Of a DNA stretch of 64,000 nucleotides, positions 25,032-33,277 are shown in pieces (position 1 is the stretch's first letter; every line of letters begins with the position of its first letter). Location: contig PHDN01000017.1 in the NCBI GenBank assembly GCA_002840975.1, positions 1 through 64,000 on the forward strand, written 5' to 3'. The notes under the pieces are model-generated. The model was not told where the DNA came from and did no database searches. It saw only the letters and a list, made by a program, of their open reading frames with translations. The stretch is from Bacteroidetes bacterium HGW-Bacteroidetes-16 (GTDB lineage Bacteria > Bacteroidota > Bacteroidia > Bacteroidales > F082). Both the position numbers and the translations under genes were made by a program.

Positions 25032-25985
25032 ATGACAGATGCGAACTTCCCCTGGAACCACCAACGCCGCTACAACGCCTACTCAGAATACTTTAAACGA
25101 ACTCTGGGGCAACGGGTGCAGAAACTCACCGTGGATGCGGGTTTTACCTGTCCCAACCGCGATGGCAGCAAAGGCCGGGGCGGTTGTACCTATTGTAACA
25201 ACGATGCCTTCAATCCCTCCTACTGTCAGCCTGACAAATCCATTGAGTGGCAGGTAAACGAAGGAATTGAGTTCCATCTGAAACGATACAGGCGTGCCGA
25301 TCAGTTCCTGGTGTATTTTCAACCCTATTCGAATACCTATGCCCCACTTGAAAAATTAAAGGAATTGTACGAATCAGCACTGGTACAACCCGGTGTGGTG
25401 GGCTTGGTGATTGGCACCCGGCCCGATTGCGTGGATGATGAGAAGCTGGAATATCTAAGTCATCTGGCCAAAAAACATTTCATTGCCATAGAATATGGCG
25501 TCGAAAGCATTTACAATTCAACACTCGAGCGCATCAACCGACAACATACATTTGAAGAATCAGAAAAAGCCATCCGGCAAACGGCTACTATGGGTTTGCA
25601 TGTTGGCTCCCATTTTATTTTTGGATTGCCGGGCGAAAATCGGAAAATGATGCGCGATTCAATCCATATCATCAACGAACTACCACTGACAAGCATCAAG
25701 TTCCACCAGTTGCAAATTGTAACGGGCACCACCATGGCGCGCGATTACAGACTGCATTCTGCCGATTATGATTTATTTTCGTATGATGAATACATTCCAT
25801 TTATCGTTGATATTACCGAGCGGCTCAATCCTGCATTCATCATCGAACGCTTTGCCGGTGAAGTTCCTCCGAGGTTTCTGGCTGGCCCGGGTTGGGGCAA
25901 TATCCGCAACGACCAGATCAATGTGGCCATCGAGAAGGAACTGGAACGAAGAGACAGTTGGCAGGGGAAGTATTTTAATATCTAA
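25032..25985 (+). CDS. TIGR01212 family radical SAM protein (YhcC-like)
   Basis: 317 residues. The [4Fe-4S] cluster cysteines are C40, C52 and C55 (CX11CX2C, in FTCPNRDG and GCTYCNNDAF), the atypical spacing seen in YhcC/TIGR01212 rather than the usual CX3CX2C. The SAM-binding and barrel elements follow (VIGTRPDCVDDE, EYGVESIYNSTLERINRQHT, GSHFIFGLPGE). The C-terminus (FAGEVPPRFLAGPGWG) is also family-typical. The reaction is not established for this group; the name 'radical SAM enzyme' is safe. Monocistronic by spacing and upstream terminator. Confidence 0.93.
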   Translation: MTDANFPWNHQRRYNAYSEYFKRTLGQRVQKLTVDAGFTCPNRDGSKGRGGCTYCNNDAFNPSYCQPDKSIEWQVNEGIEFHLKRYRRADQFLVYFQPYSNTYAPLEKLKELYESALVQPGVVGLVIGTRPDCVDDEKLEYLSHLAKKHFIAIEYGVESIYNSTLERINRQHTFEESEKAIRQTATMGLHVGSHFIFGLPGENRKMMRDSIHIINELPLTSIKFHQLQIVTGTTMARDYRLHSADYDLFSYDEYIPFIVDITERLNPAFIIERFAGEVPPRFLAGPGWGNIRNDQINVAIEKELERRDSWQGKYFNI

Positions 25986-26095
25986 CGAACGTATTATCTT
26001 TCCAAAAATATTTACTCATTTTTTTGTTTATAAACACAATCTGTTTAAGGTTTTACGTATATTTGAAGTTCTACTAACCCCTAAAAACAAGTAAA

Positions 26096-27010
26096 ATGAA
26101 AAAAGCAACCATTCTCATTTCGATTATCTTTTTCTTTTCAATTTCAAACGCCCAGGATTTCGCACCCATTGGTGCTAAATGGCATTATACAGAGGGGTTT
26201 TTTATGTCTGGAGACAAGAATTTCTTAAAAATCACTTCTGTTAAAGATACCGTTTATCAGGGAAAAGCATGCCGCAAACTCTTAAAAACCAGAATTATCT
26301 GGTGTAATATGAGAACTGAAACTGAATATGTATATTCGGAGAACAATGCTGTATTTTTCTGGCAAAGCGATTTAACCGGATTTCAAAAGCTGATCGACTA
26401 CAATGTAGAAGCCGGTGATTCCTGGGCAATACAGATGAATGACATGGTAATAGCTACCGATATCGATTCGGTGCTGATTGAGGTAGACTCCACAAGTTAC
26501 ATTGACATCAACGACCAATCGCTTAAAGTGCTGTATGTAACCTATCGTGGTTACTATGATGATGAGATTGAGGTGAAGTATTCATCACAGATTATTGAGA
26601 AAATCGGTGATATGTACTATTTGTTCAATTTCTTTCCCGAATTGGGGCTGGCTTGCGATGGCAACTATTCAGAGGGGTTGCGGTGCTACGAGGATGAAGA
26701 ATTGGGATTGTATTCAACCGGTATCGCCGATTCGTGCACCTATATTTATCATTGGACTGTCATTGAGGTAGAAAGTAAGGAATCCATTTTTAGCGTTTAT
26801 CCAAATCCAACCAGAGATGTTGTTGAAATAAATACGAATTCTCAGGAAAGTATGGTACTGGAGATCAGAGACCTGACAGGCAGGCTTATTTCAAAATATG
26901 ATTTTCGATCAAACACAGAGATTGATTTATCAGAGTTACCGGATGGAATTTATTTGATGAAGGCGATTGATGGCCAAAGGATGGAAATTAAAAAGATCAT
27001 CAAGAACTAA
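26096..27010 (+). CDS. Secreted protein with T9SS type A sorting domain
   Basis: 304 residues. The signal peptide runs to about SNAQ (residue 19). The body (about 20-225) is a beta-rich domain of unknown function, opening FAPIGAKWHYTEGFF, a start often seen in Bacteroidota secreted proteins of unknown role, and it contains several Cys. The last ~75 residues are a T9SS type A domain: FSVYPNPTRDVVEI, MVLEIRDLTGRLI, LSELPDGIYLMKA and a basic end (KKIIKN). It should be exported by the T9SS whose genes lie 11-22 kb to the right. Mature function unknown. Confidence 0.83.
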   Translation: MKKATILISIIFFFSISNAQDFAPIGAKWHYTEGFFMSGDKNFLKITSVKDTVYQGKACRKLLKTRIIWCNMRTETEYVYSENNAVFFWQSDLTGFQKLIDYNVEAGDSWAIQMNDMVIATDIDSVLIEVDSTSYIDINDQSLKVLYVTYRGYYDDEIEVKYSSQIIEKIGDMYYLFNFFPELGLACDGNYSEGLRCYEDEELGLYSTGIADSCTYIYHWTVIEVESKESIFSVYPNPTRDVVEINTNSQESMVLEIRDLTGRLISKYDFRSNTEIDLSELPDGIYLMKAIDGQRMEIKKIIKN

Positions 27011-27103
27011 TCTTTTTATTTAAAGGCAAAGCAACCTAATTTTTAATCAAGACTTAAAAAACCTAAAAAATTGACAAATTATTTCATTCGAATAAATTTT
27101 GTG

Positions 27104-27132
27104 TATATTTGCTTTGTATTTCAAAGTACTTT
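27104..27132 (+). promoter_or_regulatory. -7 box and operator-like palindrome of the CreD cluster
   Basis: TATATTTG at 27104-27111 is a consensus -7 box. AAAGTACTTT at 27123-27132 is a perfect palindrome just before the ATG at 27135. The same palindrome precedes creD at 28068-28077. It is a good candidate target of the winged-helix regulator in this operon. Confidence 0.6.
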
Positions 27133-27134
27133 CA

Positions 27135-27752
27135 ATGAACAACGAAACTTATATTGAAGATCTGAAAATGATCAGGGAGATGATGAACCGCTCCTCCAGG
27201 TTTATATCATTGAGCGGACTATCAGGCGTTTTTGCCGGCAGCTTCGCCTTGATTGGCGCCTATTTAGCCTACCTCACCGTTTATGCAAACCAGGACTATC
27301 TGCAATACCGAAAGGCAGTGCTTACTACCGAAACCATCACCACTTTGTTGTTAATCGCTGTCGTTACGTTGTTGCTTTCCATCGCAATGGGAATATTTCT
27401 ATCTAAAAGGAAAGCCAGAAAAGACAAGGAAAAAGTTTGGAACTTACAAGCAAAAAGAATGCTCATCAACCTGTTTATCCCATTGATTACCGGAGGGTTC
27501 TTATCGCTTATTTTACTCTTCAAGGGATATATTGGTATTGTGGCTCCCTTAACACTCATATTTTACGGACTTGCACTCGTTAACGCCAGTAAATATACGC
27601 TTACCGAAATTCGAAGTCTGGGCATCGTTGAAATTATCCTCGGACTTTTGGCCGCTCAATTTATCGGATACGGTCTTATTTTCTGGGCCCTGGGATTCGG
27701 AGTTTTGCACATCATTTATGGCATTGCCATGCACCTTAAATACAGGTCATGA
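27135..27752 (+). CDS. Multi-pass membrane protein of the winged-helix/CreD operon
   Basis: 205 residues from the ATG at 27135; an earlier in-frame start at 27099 lies in the promoter region and is rejected. A short cytoplasmic lead (NNETYIEDLKMIREMMNRSSRF) is followed by about five or six hydrophobic segments. No catalytic motif is visible and the protein is of unknown function. Its stop overlaps the start of the winged-helix regulator by ATGA, so they are co-translated. Similar small membrane proteins paired with this regulator type occur in Bacteroidota; a sensor or envelope-stress role is only a guess. Confidence 0.75.
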   Translation: MNNETYIEDLKMIREMMNRSSRFISLSGLSGVFAGSFALIGAYLAYLTVYANQDYLQYRKAVLTTETITTLLLIAVVTLLLSIAMGIFLSKRKARKDKEKVWNLQAKRMLINLFIPLITGGFLSLILLFKGYIGIVAPLTLIFYGLALVNASKYTLTEIRSLGIVEIILGLLAAQFIGYGLIFWALGFGVLHIIYGIAMHLKYRS

Positions 27753-28039
27753 AGAAAATTCTAAAAGATCTTGACAAAGCCTTTGAGAATAAAATCAGGC
27801 TGGGGATCATGTCGGCCCTGGTGGTAAACGAATACCTTGATTTTAATACGCTTAAAGAACTACTTGAGGTAACCGATGGAAACCTGGCCAGTCATTTAAA
27901 ATCGCTCGAGAACAGTGGATATATTAATTTCAGAAAAGAATTTCTCGATCGAAAACCAAACACAAAATATTCGGCTACGCAAGAAGGCACGCTCGCATTT
28001 ACCAAACACATCAAAGCCATAGAGCAATTACTAAAATAA
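27749..28039 (+). CDS. Winged-helix transcriptional regulator (HTH_34/ArsR-like)
   Basis: 96 residues. A single winged helix: helix 1 (KILKDLDKAFENKIRLGIM), the helix-turn-helix (LDFNTLKELLEVTDGNLASHLKSLENSGYI, with the NLASHLKSLE recognition helix) and a wing (KPNTKYSATQEG). There is no added ligand domain and no metal-binding Cys set. It is coupled to the membrane protein gene by an ATGA overlap and lies 59 bp before creD. Perfect AAAGTACTTT palindromes before the operon and before creD are likely targets, suggesting autoregulation. Confidence 0.9.
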   Translation: MKKILKDLDKAFENKIRLGIMSALVVNEYLDFNTLKELLEVTDGNLASHLKSLENSGYINFRKEFLDRKPNTKYSATQEGTLAFTKHIKAIEQLLK

Positions 28040-28067
28040 AAATTTTTATCATTTCACTTTGCAATTC

Positions 28068-28077
28068 AAAGTACTTT
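28068..28077. promoter_or_regulatory. Second AAAGTACTTT palindrome, before creD
   Basis: The flank TTCAAAGTACTTT is identical to that before the first gene of the cluster, and the site lies 21 bp upstream of the creD ATG. It probably marks a separately regulated promoter. Confidence 0.55.
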
Positions 28078-28098
28078 TAATAACCTAATACACATAAC

Positions 28099-29442
28099 AT
28101 GAACACAGAAAACAAATCCTTTGAAAAAGCCCACAACTGGGTGAGAAATTCAGTAACCCTAAAAGTGGTTACCATCACAATCATGGTACTCCTTTTACTC
28201 ATTCCCACCGAAATGGTTAAATCGATTATCGGCGAAAGGGAAACATTAAACTACGCAGCAACAAACGAAGTAGGTTCAAAATGGGCTGGCCCCCAACAAC
28301 TTAATGGACCCATACTTACCATACCGGTTGTTTACGAAGTAGTTAATGCTGACCAGAAAAGTGAATTGGTCAAATACTGGCATATCCTGCCCGAAGAATT
28401 AAAAATTGATGGTACGATTCAACCGGAAAAACTAAGGAGAGGTATCTATGAGGTGGTTGTATATAAATCAAAGTGTTCGTTTACCGGAAAGTTCGATCTT
28501 GACAAATCCATCGACCGCAACTCACTGAAAGAAATCAGATACGACCAGGCGTTCCTTACCCTTGGTATCACTGACCTGCGCGGCATTAAAGATGAAATCA
28601 TTTTGAACTGGAACGATGAAAAACTCAAGGTAAAACCAGGATCAACCCTATCCGATCTGATATACTCGGGCGTAACCATCGACCTTCCCGACCTGAGCGA
28701 CAACCTGCACAATAAAGTCGACTTTGACTTCGCCCTTAACCTCCAGGGGAGCCAATCGATGTCCTTTGTTCCACTCGGGAACACCACAGAAGTTAATTTG
28801 ACATCCAACTGGCCCTCTCCCAGTTTCGATGGAAATTTCCTACCGGATTCCCGCGAGGTATCGGCCACCGGGTTCACCGCCAACTGGAAAATCCTGCAAC
28901 TTAACCGAAACATTCCTCAAAGTTGGGTGTATGGCGACCAACGAGAAAATTTAAACAATGCCGCTTTTGGCGTTGATCTCATTCTCCCGTTGGATGATTA
29001 TCAGAAATCCATGAGGTCGGCCAAGTACAGCGTGTTAACCATCGCACTTACCTTCTTGATTTTCTTTTTGGTCGAAATCCTGAACAGGCGAAAAATACAT
29101 CCGTTTCAATATACCTTAGTCGGATTGGCCCTGATCCTTTTCTATGTGCTGCTGATTTCCATTTCAGAACACACCAATTTCAACGTAGCCTATTTTATTT
29201 CCACTGTGTCCATCGTTTCGATGGTATCGCTGTATTCAATGAGTATTTTTAAGTTGAGGAAATTCACCATGATACTAACCACCACACTGGCTGCTATTTA
29301 TGGATTTCTATTTGTCATACTGCAAATGGAAGACTATGCTTTGCTCATGGGCAGCATCGGTTTGACCATCATTCTGGGAGCAACCATGTATTTTACCAGA
29401 AAAATCAACTGGTATCAATTGAATTTTGAATCTCAGGAATAG
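28099..29442 (+). CDS. creD: CreD-like inner membrane protein
   Basis: 447 residues. One N-terminal membrane helix at about 22-44 is followed by a large periplasmic domain (~60-305, with the family landmarks ERETLNYAATNEVGSKW and the GPILTIPV stretch) and then five or six C-terminal helices. CreD (CET) proteins belong to the creABCD envelope-stress regulon of proteobacteria and affect envelope integrity and beta-lactam response; their biochemical role is unresolved. In Bacteroidota they are commonly paired with a small winged-helix regulator, as here. Length and topology match the family. Confidence 0.9.
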   Translation: MNTENKSFEKAHNWVRNSVTLKVVTITIMVLLLLIPTEMVKSIIGERETLNYAATNEVGSKWAGPQQLNGPILTIPVVYEVVNADQKSELVKYWHILPEELKIDGTIQPEKLRRGIYEVVVYKSKCSFTGKFDLDKSIDRNSLKEIRYDQAFLTLGITDLRGIKDEIILNWNDEKLKVKPGSTLSDLIYSGVTIDLPDLSDNLHNKVDFDFALNLQGSQSMSFVPLGNTTEVNLTSNWPSPSFDGNFLPDSREVSATGFTANWKILQLNRNIPQSWVYGDQRENLNNAAFGVDLILPLDDYQKSMRSAKYSVLTIALTFLIFFLVEILNRRKIHPFQYTLVGLALILFYVLLISISEHTNFNVAYFISTVSIVSMVSLYSMSIFKLRKFTMILTTTLAAIYGFLFVILQMEDYALLMGSIGLTIILGATMYFTRKINWYQLNFESQE

Positions 29443-29452
29443 GATTAAGATG

Positions 29453-29490
29453 GATCCAATCTCATGTGGGAAGCCACCTGAGATTGGATC
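29453..29490 (+). terminator. Long hairpin after creD
   Basis: GATCCAATCTCA and TGAGATTGGATC form a perfect 12-bp stem, extended inside by GTGG-GAAG-CCAC. No T-tract follows (ATATATAA instead), so it may be a terminator of weaker type or an mRNA-end stabiliser. Confidence 0.6.
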
Positions 29491-29562
29491 ATATATAACA
29501 CGATCCGGGTAACGATTTCATACCCCATTTACACAAATATCCGTTCTCAAGGCAAATCAACA

Positions 29563-29804
29563 GGTACGGAGTACCGCGAATATTTATAGAAAAACAAGAA
29601 CCCATTTTTTAAGGTGCAGCGCACCGTTCTATTTTCACGTTAATTTTAACCTATAAGAAACAAAATAATAGCCAATGGAATTTATCTTTTAGTGAGTGTT
29701 AATGATACGAATACATTGGCTCTTTTCAAATCAATATTACGGTGCTCCGCACCTTGAATCTATTGATAATAAATTGGATATAAATATTTTCGGTGCGCCG
29801 CACC
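29563..29804. repeat. Four short palindromes GGTRC-NNN-GYACC in a non-coding spacer
   Basis: GGTAC-GGA-GTACC (29563-29575), GGTGC-AGC-GCACC (29613-29625), GGTGC-TCC-GCACC (29741-29753) and GGTGC-GCC-GCACC (29792-29804) share a 5-3-5 design. They occur in two pairs, each about 50 bp apart. The surrounding 594-bp spacer between creD and the large cargo gene has no credible gene. Confidence 0.75.
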
Positions 29805-30007
29805 TCAAAATTGATACTCAAAACCAATTCAAAATATACTTGCATGCAGACCCAGCCAATAACTAATGCAATATCATTTCACCTTTCACAGCTTGACTTA
29901 TATACATTAAAAAGAAAAACAGGTTGTAGTAAATACACTAAATAAAATTTGATTAAACCCGACCTCAACAAAAGAGTGTACAACTTTACAGATATTTATT
30001 TAAATAT

Positions 30008-30039
30008 CTTGTGAATTCAATCATTGATTCGTACATTTG
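30008..30039 (+). promoter_or_regulatory. Promoter of the large T9SS cargo gene
   Basis: CTTG at 30008-30011 and TACATTTG at 30032-30039 are 20 bp apart. The -7 box covers the earliest in-frame start at 30037, which supports translation from 30064. Confidence 0.75.
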
Positions 30040-30063
30040 GTGAACCTTAATAAACTCAACGAA

Positions 30064-32970
30064 ATGAAAAAAGCTTACTTATCCTCCTTTATTGTTTTGG
30101 CGGCTATGTTGACTGTTCAAGCACAAATCCACCAAAAGACCATCGGCAAAGCGAACATGCCATCAGAAATTGTTCAGCAAGAGCCAACTATGGCTAAAAG
30201 CGTCACCGACCTGAGTGATGGATTTGAAACCTATTCGGACTTTAGTCTCTTATTTAGTCCATGGACCTTAACCGATGTGGATGGCTCAGAAACTTACGGC
30301 ATTACAGATGTTGATTTTCTTAATCAGTATTCGCCAATGGCCTATATCATTTTCAACCCATCGGCCACCACGCCACCACAAACCGACGCAAGTATACAGC
30401 CTCATTCAGGCAGTAAATTCGCCGCCTCCTTCGCTGCGACGGCCCCTCCCAACAATGACTGGCTTATTTCGCCGCCATTGGCTGCCGGAACCAACACTTC
30501 CGTTTCATTTTGGGTAAAATCGTATACCTCTCAATATGGCTTGGAGCGATATAAGGTAGGTATATCCACCACCAATACCGATCCTGGGAGTTTTACCATT
30601 ATTTCAGGAACGACCTACCTTGAAGCTCCAACGACATGGCAACAAAAGACATTCGACCTAAACGCTTATAACGGGCAAACCATCTATGTGGGCATACAAT
30701 GTGTTTCAAATGATGCGTTCATCTTTATGGTAGACGATTTTAACTTTACCACCACCACCTCACAAAGCAACACTTTAACAGGGCTGGTTACCGACGCATA
30801 TGATGGAACCCCTATACAGGGAGCCACAGTTACCATCGCGGGTTTGACCACTACTACCGATGCCTCCGGAAATTATACCATTACCAACATCCCTGATGGA
30901 ACGCTAAATGCTGATTTTAATGCAGATATCACCCAGGGAGATGCTCCCTTATTGGTAAATTTCTCTGATCAGTCCTCCGAAGGCGCTCATACGGTGACCT
31001 GTTCAAAAACAGGTTATATCACTTATGTAAACAACCAGGTGGTGATTGATCCCGGACAAACGTTGAATCTCAACATTTCGCTATCACAAACCCTTGCTGA
31101 AGGATCCATGCGTTTTGTACTCAACTGGGGAGCCAATCCAAGGGATCTTGATTCTCATCTGAACACACCATCCATTGAGGGGAATACCTATCATATTTAT
31201 TACAGCAATACAGGAAGTGCCACTTCTGCCCCCTATGCAGCCCTCGATCATGATATTACATCAGGTTATGGACCCGAAACCATGACCATTTACCAGATGT
31301 TCGACGGAACCTACCAATATTACATTTACAAATTCGCGGGAGATGGAAATATTACAGAATCACAAGCCGTACTGCAAATTTACAATCAGAATGGATTAAT
31401 GCAGACAGTTCAAGTGCCCACCTCCGGCGAAGGGCTTTACTGGTATGTTTGTGATGTGAATGGATCCAACGGACAATTAACCATTCACAATGTGATACAG
31501 CAAAGTGCCCCCGGTAAATTTACTGATCCATTCCCACCAAAAATACAAGAGAATAACTTATTCAACAGTAAAAATATCACCTCATGGCTTTGGAACTTTG
31601 GGGATGGCAGTACCAGTACAGTTCAGAATCCAATACACACCTATACGGTTGCGGGAACCTACACCGTTAGCCTGACAGTAGGAGATGGAACCATTACCAA
31701 CACGGAGACTAAAACCGACTTGATCACGGTTACCGGATCAGGTGGAAATTCTACCCTCACCGGTTTGGTTACTGACGCCCTCAATGGTGAACCTGTTCCA
31801 GGGGCTTTGGTCACTGTAGCGGGACTTTCGGCAACTACTGATAGTCAGGGAAATTATGTGATTAACAATGTGCCGGCCGGAGCACTGGTAGCAAACTTTC
31901 ATGCCAGCCAAACCACGGGTAGTGCGCCCTTATCGGTTGATTTTACTGACCAGTCGACGGAAAACTCAAACACCGTTACCTGTTCCAAAACAGGATATAG
32001 CACTTACAACAATAGCCAGGTGGTGATCCCCATTGGCGGGTCCCTGACTCTTAACATTTCCTTATCGCCAACGCTGGCAGCCGGCAACATGCGGTTTGTC
32101 CTCAATTGGGGCGAGTCTCCATCCGACCTTGACTCACATCTCAACACACCAGATATTGAGGGCCAGTCTTATCATGTTTATTATGGCGATGATGGCAGCG
32201 AAACCTCTGCACCTTACGCGTTACTCGATTACGACATCACCAGTGGATTTGGTCCCGAAACCATGACCATTTATCAGATGTTTAGTGGAACTTATCAGTA
32301 CTATATACACAACTACTCCGAAACCCCCGACATCACCACTTCGCAGGCCGTTGTTCAAATTTATAACGAAAGCGGACTTATAAAAACCTTGCAGGTACCT
32401 ATTAGTGGCACAGGTTTGTATTGGTATATATGCGATATAAATGGAAGCAATGGAGCGCTCACCATTCGAAATGTCATTCAGGAAAATGCGCCCGGCACAA
32501 CTAAGGATGTCTTACCAGCTAAGGGGCCCGGACCGACTGTTCCAGCGAGAAATATCACCTCCTGGTTATGGAATTTTGGCGATGGAAGTACCTCTTCCAT
32601 GCAACACCCTTCCCATACTTTTACCGCCAATGGGAGCTACACCGTTTCATTAACGGTGGGCAACGGTTCGATGCAGGCAACCGAAACAAAAACAGGTTAT
32701 ATACAGGTTGGCCCTCAGGGAATAGATGAAGATGCCTTTGCGCAACAGATTAAACTATACCCTATACCCGCCAAATATGACATGCAAATTGAATCTCCGG
32801 AAAAAATTGAACTCCTGCGCGTTACCAATCTTTCAGGCCATGAAGTATTTCGCATGCGTGTCGATGAATTCAGTTATCGGCTCAACGTAAGTCATCTGAA
32901 TAGTGGCGTATACTTTTTGTTAATTGAAACCCAAAAAGGTAACGCCATTAAAAGGTTTACCATTAAATAG
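30064..32970 (+). CDS. Large multidomain T9SS cargo protein with duplicated, interleaved PKD units
   Basis: 968 residues from the ATG at 30064 (numbers below count from an upstream in-frame codon at 30037). Signal peptide to ~30. Residues ~60-240 form a cleaved-adhesin/jelly-roll domain. Two ~320-residue units follow (246-567, 574-892). Each opens as a carboxypeptidase-regulatory-like domain (TLTGLVTDA), is interrupted by the first third of a PKD domain (e.g. PLLVNFSDQSSEG), resumes (HTVTCSKTGY), passes into a DUF2135/YfaP-like domain (MRFVLNWGANPRDLDSH) and ends with the missing PKD part (NITSWLWNFGDGSTS). A T9SS type A domain closes the protein (LYPIPAKYDM ... FTIK). Probably a surface adhesin or carbohydrate-binding scaffold. 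The function is inferred. Confidence 0.85.
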   Translation: MKKAYLSSFIVLAAMLTVQAQIHQKTIGKANMPSEIVQQEPTMAKSVTDLSDGFETYSDFSLLFSPWTLTDVDGSETYGITDVDFLNQYSPMAYIIFNPSATTPPQTDASIQPHSGSKFAASFAATAPPNNDWLISPPLAAGTNTSVSFWVKSYTSQYGLERYKVGISTTNTDPGSFTIISGTTYLEAPTTWQQKTFDLNAYNGQTIYVGIQCVSNDAFIFMVDDFNFTTTTSQSNTLTGLVTDAYDGTPIQGATVTIAGLTTTTDASGNYTITNIPDGTLNADFNADITQGDAPLLVNFSDQSSEGAHTVTCSKTGYITYVNNQVVIDPGQTLNLNISLSQTLAEGSMRFVLNWGANPRDLDSHLNTPSIEGNTYHIYYSNTGSATSAPYAALDHDITSGYGPETMTIYQMFDGTYQYYIYKFAGDGNITESQAVLQIYNQNGLMQTVQVPTSGEGLYWYVCDVNGSNGQLTIHNVIQQSAPGKFTDPFPPKIQENNLFNSKNITSWLWNFGDGSTSTVQNPIHTYTVAGTYTVSLTVGDGTITNTETKTDLITVTGSGGNSTLTGLVTDALNGEPVPGALVTVAGLSATTDSQGNYVINNVPAGALVANFHASQTTGSAPLSVDFTDQSTENSNTVTCSKTGYSTYNNSQVVIPIGGSLTLNISLSPTLAAGNMRFVLNWGESPSDLDSHLNTPDIEGQSYHVYYGDDGSETSAPYALLDYDITSGFGPETMTIYQMFSGTYQYYIHNYSETPDITTSQAVVQIYNESGLIKTLQVPISGTGLYWYICDINGSNGALTIRNVIQENAPGTTKDVLPAKGPGPTVPARNITSWLWNFGDGSTSSMQHPSHTFTANGSYTVSLTVGNGSMQATETKTGYIQVGPQGIDEDAFAQQIKLYPIPAKYDMQIESPEKIELLRVTNLSGHEVFRMRVDEFSYRLNVSHLNSGVYFLLIETQKGNAIKRFTIK

Positions 32971-32990
32971 ATTCGTGTAATTGGTTTTTC

Positions 32991-33032
32991 AAAACCGCAA
33001 ATTCGCGAAATCCGGGTTTGCGGTTTTTTTTT
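32991..33032 (+). terminator. Rho-independent terminator of the cargo gene
   Basis: AAAACCGCAAA and TTTGCGGTTTT pair around a 15-nt loop, followed by a run of T residues. Confidence 0.9.
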
Positions 33033-33242
33033 ATAAGGTTTTACTATTTTCTCCCGGCATCTTTCGCTCACCTCCAGAATTTACACATACGCTCTTTCAT
33101 CCATATTTTCCATTAAACTCCATCAGCAGATATTTCCACTAATGATATCCTTAAATTTTCAAGTCTCTGTTCTCGCCCAAATATTTATTTACAAAAACAC
33201 AAATCTTGACAATTAAAAATTCAATCTAACCGCATCTTTGGC

Positions 33243-33250
33243 TACATTTG
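33243..33250 (+). promoter_or_regulatory. -7 box before nhaD
   Basis: TACATTTG, 27 bp before the nhaD ATG. A TTGAC at 33206-33210 lies upstream, but the spacing is longer than ideal. An alternative -7 (CATCTTTG) is at 33233-33240. Confidence 0.45.
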
Positions 33251-33277
33251 CCGGCATAAAAATTAAATTATCGAAAC

